A stretch of DNA of 64,000 nt from JAFGXT01 sp963677165 (GCA_963677165.2 CAXXSX010000002.1:3906001-3970000), one strand, 5' to 3'; counted from the first letter of the stretch, positions 44,201 through 51,639 are shown. Notes: generated by a model from the sequence alone, not told the origin. Translations and numbers: made by a program.

Positions 44201-45280
44201 GTTATGCCGAATTCAGGATCTGTGTTCTGTGTCCTGGCAAATTCAATACTGGCGGGACATTTTGGTGGCAACAATATTCAGTGGGGATTGGTTTGGGCCA
44301 AAAAAGCTCATGACGGAATGCCGGAGACCAAGCTTATTATGAAGACGACCAGAGCTGTTGACGCAGAATCGAAAGAGTTGGTCCATACAGTTCAAGCTTC
44401 GCCGGTATGGGCTGGATATTTTTCTGCGACCAATTCCCTTTATTCCAAGCGTGAATTTCGCTTGAAGCAGAATCCATGCATGAATAATCTTCATGAGGCT
44501 GCACAATATGTTATTCATGCTCAGGAAAGTTGGGTCGATGATTATTGTACTCCCGATATTTTAGCAAAGTATCCTGTTATAATTGATGGAAACTCAAAGA
44601 TTATGAAAGAAGGAGCTATCGATAACATTGTGAAATATATCGGGCAGGGAGGAACGCTAATTGCTTCCATTTCCATGGGGGAGTTTATGCCAGGAAAAGA
44701 GCATTCTGTTTTTCAGCTTGCCAGAAGACTTAAGGTAAATGGTAAGATCAGGAGAAGCCGGATAGATTCCGCGAATTCTTTAATAAATGGAAATAGTGTT
44801 GTTCAGAGTGAAGTGTATGAGATTTCCGACATCAAAAACAGCAACTTGAAATCTTTGGCGAAGGATCAGGCTGGGCGTGATGTAATATGGAGCCTTGAAT
44901 ATGGAAAGGGAAGAGTGATATTCACTGCCGGCGTGATTAACTTTGTGAAATCGGCCGAGTGGCTCAGATCAATTCTCTGCAAGTACAGCGGTAAGTCACC
45001 GTTTTCTATAACTTCTTCTGCCTTATGTCAGGCCGGAGTGGTAAAAAATAAAGATTATTATTTTATTGTCGTTCGTCCTTTAGCACCAGGAAAGAGTCAA
45101 AATGCCTCCATCAGTCAGATGAAAGCAGAAAAAATGGTGGAAATAAAGATTCAGGGGAAAGGTTTGGGGAATACCGTTGAAATACTTAAAAATACTTCGA
45201 TGATATATAAAGATGGAGAACTGAAACTGAAATCATATCCGGGGTTCCTCTCTATACTAAAAGTTCCCCGGATACGTTAG
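41252..45280 (+). CDS. Large exported GH42-like glycoside hydrolase
   Basis: A 1342-aa protein from the ATG at 41252 (AGGAGA upstream). Signal peptide (ILCACFAVALIPLKSFSQ). Residues ~20-280 look like beta-propeller or sandwich repeats. A large beta region runs to ~690. The TIM barrel starts near 700 (VLNINWFKFEPVKGVYNFQLVDRMLD), with WIGITFGGDNVPEWLWFD, then FFAGPSEGFLTD near 828 (candidate acid/base Glu) and VTCEGHYVMP near 978 (candidate nucleophile). VIIDGNSKIMKEGAIDNIVKYIGQGG near 1106-1140 resembles the class I amidotransferase-like domain of GH42 beta-galactosidases. It is likely secreted to attack a polysaccharide. Third in the IclR-pseudopilin unit. Confidence 0.8.
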   Translation: MILRILCACFAVALIPLKSFSQDRILLLNNKKQLEIFQPDGSKVGSVSLAAPPRRYLSMTVGDLIVEHKGLEIGILREDEYIDIYPYPEEGVKLLKRLKYVKLIPVAGRKSIAVTSSNVNPAMAGDELVLLQAAEKNNKTQYVYVYSLANGKSAENRIAYWGLNSLHLPLVSIDLSKENGQLLSVAKDGFLELFKKSSKVWQRAVTSAFGKDKTSAVSARYWRADASVLLESGVINKFQGIKKSSSTKLKTVSLPVDYAVVSAPPVDRAPVKEVSWKNHGISNMYKECAWNKLNSPIGKLVMRETPDGSSEVLELLSPSNKLEIPLNIQLPAGCDSIGMWFDGTRRVGADFITSIRKHVSYVLRIGQRVKVIAAESIVAPGNVPLNGRLHPQARYGDWIQWKVFWDNHGKLPVVLESIRITGGAKRRVMLGPLTIGINDIAPFRSESVWKLKNFSFQKPWSTHWTAGKFHEYFYKGNPFLRPVIWKKYNPKSIIAVLKKPNGEPLAAYKITDSKLSKDFMLPDLPEGSYFVDLSMLGNNHRLITQDRVVVQKLIGKKKLQLPELDRNVLPCVISGFSRNGATEVREGLNVQVKLSPDLKKRTALVVWALADSEDMIITSDKISAGNSDEINIKLNPARAGGYQFTLKFYSPEGVLLYSSKDIFGLKTVTEKLPENGICCKEDGNPKLLSSAKVIFDTGQTHRLPQYTLPSLVSAAVRGKNIPVLNINWFKFEPVKGVYNFQLVDRMLDLGSFHGTTPWIGITFGGDNVPEWLWFDELMSQDNRTIHLDYHYVNPMGRKFSEAHRKLYKLLFERYKNDPRLGGWFFFAGPSEGFLTDTYPLICGYSSDARERFRTWLMKRYNNLSALNKSWKTGFSDWSKVNPPYPDFDKGWEDSPQWRDFTEFKQAFVVTRLRNLHKMLREIDPKRPALMFAKEGFGATGALAPSFKKYNVRYSNGGGETFMSYVQSCIMNNFGVPVTCEGHYVMPNSGSVFCVLANSILAGHFGGNNIQWGLVWAKKAHDGMPETKLIMKTTRAVDAESKELVHTVQASPVWAGYFSATNSLYSKREFRLKQNPCMNNLHEAAQYVIHAQESWVDDYCTPDILAKYPVIIDGNSKIMKEGAIDNIVKYIGQGGTLIASISMGEFMPGKEHSVFQLARRLKVNGKIRRSRIDSANSLINGNSVVQSEVYEISDIKNSNLKSLAKDQAGRDVIWSLEYGKGRVIFTAGVINFVKSAEWLRSILCKYSGKSPFSITSSALCQAGVVKNKDYYFIVVRPLAPGKSQNASISQMKAEKMVEIKIQGKGLGNTVEILKNTSMIYKDGELKLKSYPGFLSILKVPRIR

Positions 45281-45285
45281 TAATA

Positions 45286-45798
45286 TTACTTTTCTTCTTC
45301 TTCCTCTTCTTCGTAGTGTTTTTCCAGCTGAGCTGTTGACAGCTCCATGACTACCAGATAATTTAGTGAGAAAGTATAGTTATTGCCTTCGTTGTCGAGG
45401 AAGGAGATAAATGGATGCTCAACGGTTCCACCAAGCACTGATGACGCCAGGCTTGTGGCGTCGGCATCTTCCAGCAATCCCATTGTAACTGGCTCCAGCT
45501 GGTTTCGGTAAAACAGGGTGACTTTGTTTTCAAAATTCTTTTTGTCGCTGTATCCGGTGTCCCGGGTCAGGGTATAGCGTACTGCCTGGATGTCATTAAC
45601 GGAGATACTGACATCCCGACCGTCACGAGTATTGAATGAGAAGAATTTAAATTTGTCTTCGGGATTTCTTTCCTGTTCGAGAATTTCCTGAATTCTGCGC
45701 CAGGCTCCCGGCCTGACTCGATAGACTAAAATTTCCTTAAGTGAGTTCATTTGGAATTCAAGAAAACAATCGATTTCTTTTACTTTCTCCTGGCTCAT
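45286..45798 (-). CDS. Uncharacterised cytoplasmic protein with poly-Glu tail
   Basis: A 170-aa protein with a good ribosome site (GGAGG). No signal peptide or membrane helix. It is mostly alpha/beta, with two similar stretches: FKFFSFNTRDGRDVSISVNDIQAVRYTL and HPFISFLDNEGNNYTFSLNYLVVMEL. Both read as F-x-F-x-[ND]-x(2)-G-[RN]-[DN]-x-[ST]-[IF]-S-[VL]-N, suggesting a duplicated small module of the kind that binds a regulator or RNA. The C-terminus is HYEEEEEEEK. Family not recognised. Convergent with the glycosidase gene with a 5-bp gap. Confidence 0.6.
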   Translation of the reverse strand: MSQEKVKEIDCFLEFQMNSLKEILVYRVRPGAWRRIQEILEQERNPEDKFKFFSFNTRDGRDVSISVNDIQAVRYTLTRDTGYSDKKNFENKVTLFYRNQLEPVTMGLLEDADATSLASSVLGGTVEHPFISFLDNEGNNYTFSLNYLVVMELSTAQLEKHYEEEEEEEK

Positions 45799-45978
45799 AC
45801 TTGATCCTCCGGGTTGATGCTGGATATTCTGCCGCTTTATCTTTATTATAACACCGGCACCGGTAATATGACAAGTGAGTTTTGTTAAGTTTTAAGTGAT
45901 TAAGTTTTAAGTTTTAAGTTCAGGAAAAAAGAAGAATTCCTGGCAGGGAGGGCTTTCGTTGCGTATCGTATCAGAATT

Positions 45979-46527
45979 TTATTTCTTATCGGAAGCTTGT
46001 TTTAAATGTTCTTCCGCAAGCTTTAAAACACTTTCAATAATTGCGTTTGAACTAAGTGTTGCTCTGGTGACTGCGTCTACTTTTTTATCTGGTATTTCAT
46101 TCAGCGTTGCTCCGTTCCAGCTTTTCAGTAACCCTTTTTTAGCAATGTATCTGAGGAATCTGGGCGTTTCCCGGTTTTTCCCTATTAGAACTCCGAACAC
46201 TTTCTGCTGCTGGAAAACTACAGCGACTTCAATCGGGCCGGCGTATCCTTTTTTCTTTTTATCCATAGGAAGAAATTCAAGAAAAATTAGTCCAAGTTCT
46301 TTTTGATCTTTAGATTTTATCCGGTAAATTTTATCCTGGATTTTTTCCAGAGAGGCAAAATCCGGAAACAAATGCTTTAGTCCTCGTTGAAATTGCGGGA
46401 GAGTTCCCTGCGTTTTTGTCTTTGATACTGCTGGATTATCTTTACCTGTTAATTCGGGGAGCAGGCCAATTATGATCATGATTCCCGCTCCAGCCATGCA
46501 TAATATATTTTTATAATGATAGTTCAT
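45979..46527 (-). CDS. FMN-binding-domain-like exported protein
   Basis: A 182-aa protein from the ATG at 46527, preceded by AAGGA; a longer frame has no site. One N-terminal hydrophobic segment (ILCMAGAGIMIIIGLL). The C-terminal part has PIEVAVVFQQQKVFGVLIGKNRETP and KKVDAVTRATLSSNAIIESVLKLAEEHL. The latter matches the FMN-binding (RnfG/NosR-type) segment D-A-V-T/S-G-A-T-x-S-S, where the Thr is the site of covalent flavin attachment; here Gly is Arg (TRATLSS). It would sit outside the inner membrane. Last of a four-gene leftward unit after two related small membrane proteins and a pseudopilin. Confidence 0.65.
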   Translation of the reverse strand: MNYHYKNILCMAGAGIMIIIGLLPELTGKDNPAVSKTKTQGTLPQFQRGLKHLFPDFASLEKIQDKIYRIKSKDQKELGLIFLEFLPMDKKKKGYAGPIEVAVVFQQQKVFGVLIGKNRETPRFLRYIAKKGLLKSWNGATLNEIPDKKVDAVTRATLSSNAIIESVLKLAEEHLKQASDKK

Positions 46528-46567
46528 TATTTTTCCTTGATTCTGGTGATTATAAAGTTTAACCAAT

Positions 46568-46981
46568 CTATTCAATAGAAGAAACTGAAGTAATAGCATA
46601 TCCTTTTTTTTGTTGAATTAGATTAAACTGATAGACCTTCGAGCGTTTTTCGCTCTTTACCTGAATTGAGACGATATTTCTCGAATTGTTTTTCAATTTA
46701 ACGGCACCGATGACTTTTGCCGGACAGAAATCATTGGTCGCGAATAAGCCGTTCATGTACTCTTCGAATTTCACTTCATCCTGATTGCTCATCAACCCGA
46801 AAAGACCTCTCATATCATTTTTCTGAATCAGGGTTAAAGTTTTATCCATAAATTTTTGTGCTTCCGCTGGAACCTGAATCGTATTTTGTTCTTTTAGCTT
46901 TTGAGTTTTATTCTGGTTGGGAAAAAACATCCAAACCGCCAGAATAATTACAATTGATGTAAGAATTAATAAATATCTCAT
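46568..46981 (-). CDS. Small membrane-anchored protein, paralogue of the gene at 46997
   Basis: A 137-aa protein: one N-terminal helix (LILTSIVIILAVWMFF) and a ~100-residue domain outside. The domain is helical first (AQKFMDKTLTLIQKNDMRGLFGLM), then beta (FCPAKVIGAVKLKNNSRNIVSIQVKS, YQFNLIQQKKGYAITSVSSIE). The next gene upstream has the same order: N-x-D-x(2)-x-LF-x-M, [FC]PAK-x-[VI]G, NVSV, YQF-x-L, G-A-YKI-x-SIS. The layout recalls NTF2-like folds, but no family is recognised. The 40-bp gap to the FMN-binding-like gene is filled by its leader. Confidence 0.65.
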   Translation of the reverse strand: MRYLLILTSIVIILAVWMFFPNQNKTQKLKEQNTIQVPAEAQKFMDKTLTLIQKNDMRGLFGLMSNQDEVKFEEYMNGLFATNDFCPAKVIGAVKLKNNSRNIVSIQVKSEKRSKVYQFNLIQQKKGYAITSVSSIE

Positions 46982-46996
46982 TGTGCCCTCATAATT

Positions 46997-47443
46997 TTAT
47001 TTAATCATTTGTGACTGCGATATACTGCGGATTTTATAAGCTCCCTGGTTATCTTTAAGGAGAGCAAACTGATATGTTGTTTTTCGGGGCTGACTATAGA
47101 CATATACCGAAACATTGTCCACACGGTTGCAGTGTACAAGTTTTTTGCAACCGACAGTTTTTGCCGGAAATAATTCAGCTTCAGAGAAAAATCTTTCTGT
47201 ATATCTTTGAAAATCAACGCTGTCTTTGACAAGCATCATATCAAACAATTGATCCCGATCATTATTTTTTATTGCATTTAATGCGGATTTTACCAGAGTT
47301 AACGGCTCATCGGTTCCGGTGTTAAGTGATTTCATTACTTTTAATTCGGCCAGATAAGGCGGTTCATAATTTGCCCAAATTGTAAGTAAAATTCCAATCA
47401 ACAGAAGAATGGCGTAACCGATATGACGCTTGTGTTTTTTCAT
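46997..47443 (-). CDS. Small membrane-anchored protein, paralogue of the gene at 46568
   Basis: A 148-aa protein from the ATG at 47443 (AGGGA about 11 nt upstream). One membrane helix near the N-terminus (IGYAILLLIGILLTIW), then a domain homologous to that at 46568-46981: ALNAIKNNDRDQLFDMM, ELFPAKTVGCKKLVHCNRVDNVSVYVYS, YQFALLKDNQGAYKIRSISQS. It lies 19 bp after the pseudopilin gene and 15 bp before its paralogue. Function unknown; likely a periplasmic partner of the neighbouring pilin or of the FMN-binding-like protein. Confidence 0.65.
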   Translation of the reverse strand: MKKHKRHIGYAILLLIGILLTIWANYEPPYLAELKVMKSLNTGTDEPLTLVKSALNAIKNNDRDQLFDMMLVKDSVDFQRYTERFFSEAELFPAKTVGCKKLVHCNRVDNVSVYVYSQPRKTTYQFALLKDNQGAYKIRSISQSQMIK

Positions 47444-47462
47444 GACAGTAATTATCCCTGTT

Positions 47463-48317
47463 TTACAAATATACGCCGGGCTCAAGTCCAAGTTCCGTAA
47501 AATCACTTCTAGTCAAGCAGTACCATGAATCTGTTGTTCCCAGCCAGCCGACGTTTTCTCTTAATGCGAAAGCGCTTGAGTCAAACTCTCCCGGTCTTTC
47601 TGATGATACATGACCATCACTCCAGGTAACGGTGGCTGTACCGAGATGTCGAAAATGTTGAGTTGCACCCCAGGAACCGCCTCCAACGGCTGAAACCATT
47701 GTTCTTGGAGTCAGGTAATAGGGATAAACTGTAAGAGTGTCGTTCCAGTCAATTACGGTGTCGCTGAGCATAACAGCATTACTTGGGCTCACAAGAGAAA
47801 CTGCTTTTAGTCGGGGGCCTTTATTTCTATCGGTGTTTCTAAAACCATACATTGTATTCATTCCATAGCCACCGCCTCGGCAGGTGCCTACAGAAGTTGT
47901 TGTTGCCGTATTGGCTGTTTCTGACTCCGGTCCCAGTTGATTGATCGCTTTATCTGCTACAACCGGGCAGCATCTTACCCTGACATTTTTGCTTACATAG
48001 ATGCTGACAAAACCATCCGTTCTCAAGTCTACGCGACGCTGATTTACATTGTCTCCAACCCAGGTGCCTCGTCGACAACACCAGCCTCCGGTTGAACCGG
48101 ACATCCAACCATCGTAATCATTGACATAAAGCATGGCGGCAGACGCCAGTTGTTTTAAATTGTTAATGCAAGATCCTCGTTTTCCCATTTCTCGTGCCTT
48201 GCCAAGAGCCGGCATCAACATTCCTGCAAGTAATGAAATTATGGCTATTACTACCAGAAGTTCTATAAGTGTGAATTGCGAATGTTTGCAATATCTATGT
48301 CTTATGTGAGTTTTCAT
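47463..48317 (-). CDS. Prepilin-type H-x9-DG pseudopilin
   Basis: A 284-aa protein from the ATG at 48317 (AGGGA upstream); the frame extends to 48353 but without support. HSQFTLIELLVVIAIISLLAGM is the N-methylation/cleavage segment of type IV prepilins, with the usual basic leader (MKTHIRHRYCKHS). ALGKAREMGKRGSCINNLKQLASAA follows, standard for the Lentisphaerota/Planctomycete group. RHLGTATVTWSDGHVSS near the C-terminus is the H-x9-DG motif. It is the first gene of a unit with two small membrane proteins and the FMN-binding-like protein. It lacks a nearby glycosidase, unlike the other two pilins. Confidence 0.88.
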   Translation of the reverse strand: MKTHIRHRYCKHSQFTLIELLVVIAIISLLAGMLMPALGKAREMGKRGSCINNLKQLASAAMLYVNDYDGWMSGSTGGWCCRRGTWVGDNVNQRRVDLRTDGFVSIYVSKNVRVRCCPVVADKAINQLGPESETANTATTTSVGTCRGGGYGMNTMYGFRNTDRNKGPRLKAVSLVSPSNAVMLSDTVIDWNDTLTVYPYYLTPRTMVSAVGGGSWGATQHFRHLGTATVTWSDGHVSSERPGEFDSSAFALRENVGWLGTTDSWYCLTRSDFTELGLEPGVYL

Positions 48318-48385
48318 GTTTCCCTGATTGAATTGTCGAAATAAGCTCGACATTATTTGGTTTATTGTTGTTGATTAAATTAAAG

Positions 48386-48413
48386 TGTGCCTTGACCAGA
48401 AGAGTAAGGCACA
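48386..48413 (-). terminator. Hairpin after the His/Cys-rich lipoprotein gene
   Basis: TGTGCCTT (48386-48393), a 12-nt loop and AAGGCACA (48406-48413) form an 8-bp stem 11 bp beyond the stop at 48425. The tail on the minus strand (CTTTAATTTAAT) is only weakly T-rich, so termination is probable rather than certain. Confidence 0.5.
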
Positions 48414-48424
48414 TGACAGTTGTT

Positions 48425-48799
48425 TTATTGTTGCTCGTTCGGCGTGTTTACTTTGGGGGACTCTGTGTTTTCTTTTAAATGTTTTTTGCAGTTATGTTGA
48501 TGTTCATCACTACCGTGAGAACAATGTTTGCATTTATGCCCTTTTCTGCAATGTTTACATTTGTGCCCTTCACCATGAGAGCATTTATGACCTTCACCAT
48601 GAGAGCATTTATGACCTTCACCATGAGAGCATTTATGTCCTTCACCATGAGAACATTTATGTCCTTCACCATGAGAACATTTATGTTCATGTTGACTTTC
48701 TGCACTTTCCGGTTTGTCTGTTGCGTTGTAGTTAGCGCAGCCGTTCATAAAAAGAACCGCCGCAACCAGCATGACCAGTAGTTTTACTTGTTTTAACAT
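48425..48799 (-). CDS. His/Cys-rich repeat lipoprotein, probable metal binder
   Basis: A 124-aa protein. A lipoprotein signal ends at FMNGC (Cys21). After a short spacer, five exact copies of HKCSHGEG are followed by two degenerate HKCKHC units and HQHNCKKH. Counting by eye there are about 19 His and 11 Cys, arranged H-x-C-x-H or C-x-x-C, a pattern suited to binding soft or borderline metals such as Zn, Cu, Ni or Cd. The tail (ENTESPKVNTPNEQQ) is polar. It would be anchored in a membrane facing the periplasm or surface. It has its own promoter and an inverted repeat near the start site. No characterised homologue is recognised; it may be a metal buffer or sensor-like sink. Confidence 0.8.
   Translation of the reverse strand: MLKQVKLLVMLVAAVLFMNGCANYNATDKPESAESQHEHKCSHGEGHKCSHGEGHKCSHGEGHKCSHGEGHKCSHGEGHKCKHCRKGHKCKHCSHGSDEHQHNCKKHLKENTESPKVNTPNEQQ
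48567..48686. repeat. Five tandem 24-bp repeats inside the lipoprotein gene
   Basis: Units start at 48567, 48591, 48615, 48639 and 48663. The plus-strand consensus is CCTTCACCATGAG(A)(G/A)CATTTATG(A/T). Divergence is one or two bases, and the changes are synonymous (Cys TGC/TGT, last base of Gly GGA/GGT-type). Such exact tandem repeats allow copy-number change by slippage. Confidence 0.95.
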
Positions 48800-48832
48800 T
48801 TTTTCCCTTTCGTTCGTTTTTTTTGTTATTTT

Positions 48833-48888
48833 ATTAGGTTGCCCTAATTTGTATGGGTTAGTATATGATAAGGGAAGATGTAATTCAA
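48833..48888 (-). promoter_or_regulatory. Promoter and inverted repeat of the His/Cys-rich lipoprotein gene
   Basis: On the minus strand TTGAAT (48888-48883), a 17-bp spacer and TATACT (48865-48860) form a fair promoter. ATTAGG-TTGC-CCTAAT (plus strand 48833-48848) lies just downstream of the expected start, where a repressor would block. It resembles the TTAGG/CCTAA arms of DtxR-type iron/manganese boxes but is shorter. Confidence 0.5.
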
Positions 48889-48975
48889 GTTTTGTTGATA
48901 ATAAATTAGTAAATATATATTTTTTGCAATTTATCTAATGATACATAGGAAGCTTGTAGCATTGCTTTATCTTTT

Positions 48976-51204
48976 TTAAACCAGGCTCTGGGCATCAACG
49001 TCGGCATAGACGTGGACGTTTTTCGGGTGCTTGGCACGGAGTACATAGTGGCGGATATAGCGTCTGAGAGTGGCAATTTTTTCGCCGCGGAAAATAATCA
49101 TAAATCGATATTTTGCCTTGATCTTTTCCAATGGGGCAGGGGCCGGTTCGGAAATGATGATGTCTTCATGACAGGCCGGACGCAGATATTCCATGAATTC
49201 CATAGCGTAAGAGCTTACCGCTTCAAGTTCTTCGCCCTGGAAATGGACCGTAATCAGGTGTCCTGACGGAGGATACTTGAGCATTTCCCGTACCTCCATA
49301 TCGTTTTCATAAAAGCCATTGAAATCATGTTTAACCGCGTACTGTATGGTATCGTTGAACGGCGTGAATGTTTGAATCAGAACTTCGCCTTTGATATCCC
49401 CGCGTCCGGCGCGTCCGGCTACCTGGGTAATTAACTGAAAGGTACGTTCGGGGGCGCGGAAATCAGGTATATTCAAACTCTGGTCGGCGTTAATAATTCC
49501 CACCAGGGTTACATTGGGAAAGTGCAGTCCTTTGGCGATCATCTGGGTGCCGATCAGGATATCGATATTTCCTCGTTTGAATTCGTTTAACACATGTTCA
49601 TAGGATGCGCTGGTTTTCATGGTGTCGGAATCCATTCTGGCGATTCGAGCGCTTTTGAAAATCTTTTGTGCTATGGTCTCGACTTTTTCCGTACCGATGC
49701 CGGAGTATCTGATTTCATCTGATTTACATTCGGGACAGTGTTTATAGGCCTGAATGGTATCTCCGCACAGATGGCAGGTCAGGGTCTCATTGTGCATATG
49801 ATAAGTATAGGAAACCGAGCAGTCGGGGCATTCCGCCACGTAGCCGCAGTTTTCACACATCATCTGTCGGGCATAGCCGCGGCGATTGAGAAACAGGATC
49901 GTTTGTTCCCCGCGCCAGAGACGGTCATTTACTGCTTTTATCAGCATTTTTGTGAAAAAGCTGTTTTTCTGTTCGCCGTCGGCTTTATCCATTCTTACAT
50001 CTATCACCTTCATTGACGGAAGGACGCATTCGTCGTTTCGCTTGGTTAGTTTAAGCATAATATATTTGCCTGATATCGCATTGCGATATGATTCGAAAGA
50101 GGGAGTTGCTGAACCGAGTACAACAACGGCGTTTTCCATGTGTCCGCGCATAACGGCGACATCTCTGGCGTGGTAGCGCGGAGCTTCGCTTTGTTTATAG
50201 GAGTGTTCGTGTTCTTCATCAACGATGATCAGTCCGAGGTGACGGAACGGCGCGAACAGCGCGGAGCGTGCTCCGACAACGATACGTACCTCGCCATCGC
50301 TGATCTTTGTCCATTCATCGAAACGTTCTCCTTCTGTCAAACGGCTGTGAAGAACGCTGACCATATTGCCGAACCTCGCCCGGAAGCGTCTAACCGTTTG
50401 TGGAGTCAGGGATATTTCCGGAACCAGAACGATTGCTTCTCGCCCGGTTTCAATTATTTGGGCGATAGCCTGTAGATATACCTCGGTTTTGCCGCTGCCA
50501 GTGATTCCGAAGAGCAGGGCAGTGCGGCCATCATCCGGATTCTCTACCATATCATTGATCTTGTCAAGCGCGATCTGTTGTTCGTTGGTTGGTTTCAGGG
50601 GCGTATCGGGAATAATTTCCACATCTTTAAAAGGGTCACGAGCGATCCGGCGTTTTTCTTCGATGATCAACTGCTTTTTTTTGAGGGTTGAAATAGTAGA
50701 AGGGCTGATATTGTGCTCTTTTAGCAGGTTTTCCCGGCTTATATCGGTATGGCAAAGCAGGAGTTTTAGCAGTTCTATCTGTTTTAGTAGACTCTTCTTT
50801 TCGTGATTTTTAGCTATAAATTGTTCTGTTGCTTCATGATCGGCAACGGCATAAAACGGCAGTGTCTTATGTTTTATTTTGCCGGAACGTACGGCTCGGG
50901 GCAGCAGGGTACGAATTGCCTGTTCGCGTGAACAACAGTAATATTCCGCCATCCATTCTCCGAGTTCAACCAGCTTGTGTGGGATTTTAGTATGTCCTTC
51001 ACAGAGAGATTTTATATCTTTTAACTGACTTGTATATTCAGAATCCGAGCCGATAGACAAAACATAGCCGTGGCGAAAGCTTCGGCCAAACGGGATTGTG
51101 ACCCTTGAGCCGATTTTTACTTTTCCGTACAAAATCGGCGGAATATTATAGTCGAAAGTTTTGTCTAATGACAAATCAATAATAATTCTTGCTATCTGCT
51201 GCAT
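48976..51204 (-). CDS. priA: Primosomal protein N' (PriA helicase)
   Basis: A 742-aa replication-restart helicase. N-terminal 3'BD (FDYNIPP, GSRVTIPFGRSFRHGYVLSI), then the helicase with Walker A (GITGSGKTEVYLQAI), DEEH box (IVDEEHEHSYKQSEAPRYHARD), SATPSFES and LFLNRRGYAR. Cys-rich zinc region: CENCGYVAECPDCSVSYTYH...CHLCG...CPEC. Motifs V and VI are GTQMIAKGLHFPNVTLVGI and QVAGRAGRG. Complete length. No Shine-Dalgarno; a small hairpin with a T-run sits immediately before the ATG. Confidence 0.95.
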   Translation of the reverse strand: MQQIARIIIDLSLDKTFDYNIPPILYGKVKIGSRVTIPFGRSFRHGYVLSIGSDSEYTSQLKDIKSLCEGHTKIPHKLVELGEWMAEYYCCSREQAIRTLLPRAVRSGKIKHKTLPFYAVADHEATEQFIAKNHEKKSLLKQIELLKLLLCHTDISRENLLKEHNISPSTISTLKKKQLIIEEKRRIARDPFKDVEIIPDTPLKPTNEQQIALDKINDMVENPDDGRTALLFGITGSGKTEVYLQAIAQIIETGREAIVLVPEISLTPQTVRRFRARFGNMVSVLHSRLTEGERFDEWTKISDGEVRIVVGARSALFAPFRHLGLIIVDEEHEHSYKQSEAPRYHARDVAVMRGHMENAVVVLGSATPSFESYRNAISGKYIMLKLTKRNDECVLPSMKVIDVRMDKADGEQKNSFFTKMLIKAVNDRLWRGEQTILFLNRRGYARQMMCENCGYVAECPDCSVSYTYHMHNETLTCHLCGDTIQAYKHCPECKSDEIRYSGIGTEKVETIAQKIFKSARIARMDSDTMKTSASYEHVLNEFKRGNIDILIGTQMIAKGLHFPNVTLVGIINADQSLNIPDFRAPERTFQLITQVAGRAGRGDIKGEVLIQTFTPFNDTIQYAVKHDFNGFYENDMEVREMLKYPPSGHLITVHFQGEELEAVSSYAMEFMEYLRPACHEDIIISEPAPAPLEKIKAKYRFMIIFRGEKIATLRRYIRHYVLRAKHPKNVHVYADVDAQSLV

Positions 51205-51224
51205 AAAAAAATCCGTATGCGGAT
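51205..51224 (-). terminator. Short hairpin and T-run directly before priA
   Basis: On the minus strand ATCCG-CATA-CGGAT (51224-51211) runs into seven T (51211-51205) that end against the priA ATG at 51204. The stem is only 5 bp. It could end the response-regulator transcript or act as a leader element for priA. Confidence 0.4.
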
Positions 51225-51279
51225 GGTGTTAGAATTCTGAACAAAAGAGAATGCGCCAAATATAGCGCAGTAATTGTGA

Positions 51280-51639
51280 TTATACCAGATAATCGCTGAT
51301 GATTTGTAGAAGTTCGGCTGTTTCTATCGGTTTAAGGAGGAGTCTATTGGCTCCGCATTCATTCGTGTCGACTTCATTTTTGCCGATACTGCCGGAAATA
51401 ATGAGGATGGGAACAGTTTTTCCATTGGGGAGTGCTCGGATAGCCCGGCATGTATCCATGCCGTTCAATTCCGGCATGTGGATATCCAAAATAATTATAT
51501 CGGGCATGGATCTTTCGCAAGATTCTACAGCACTGCTGCCATTGTCAAATATTATAACATCATATCCCTGATCTTCCAGGATATCAGTATATGCCCGTCT
51601 GATCAGCAAATCGTCATCAGCTATTAAAACCGTTGCCAT
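51280..51639 (-). CDS. Single-domain response regulator
   Basis: A 119-aa CheY-like receiver. Asp8-Asp10 form the acidic pocket, Asp52 (IIILDIHMPEL) is the phosphorylation site, Ser82 (LIISGS) the switch residue and Lys103 (LLLKPIE) the conserved Lys. There is no output domain. No histidine kinase is in the window, so its partner is unknown. It lies 75 bp before priA, with a hairpin and T-run between. Confidence 0.9.
   Translation of the reverse strand: MATVLIADDDLLIRRAYTDILEDQGYDVIIFDNGSSAVESCERSMPDIIILDIHMPELNGMDTCRAIRALPNGKTVPILIISGSIGKNEVDTNECGANRLLLKPIETAELLQIISDYLV

Noticed and set aside
45885..45925. Small repeats of TTAAGTTTTAAG
   Set aside because: Simple AT-rich repetition without symmetry or promoter context; no feature supported.
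48567..48686. Five regular 24-bp repeats considered as a CRISPR array
   Set aside because: No spacers between units; they are contiguous and encode HKCSHGEG in frame.
48479..48781. A 100-codon plus-strand frame made of repeated FTMRAFMT units
   Set aside because: It is the opposite-strand shadow of the HKCSHGEG repeats; the minus-strand gene has a lipoprotein signal, promoter and ribosome site, the shadow has none.
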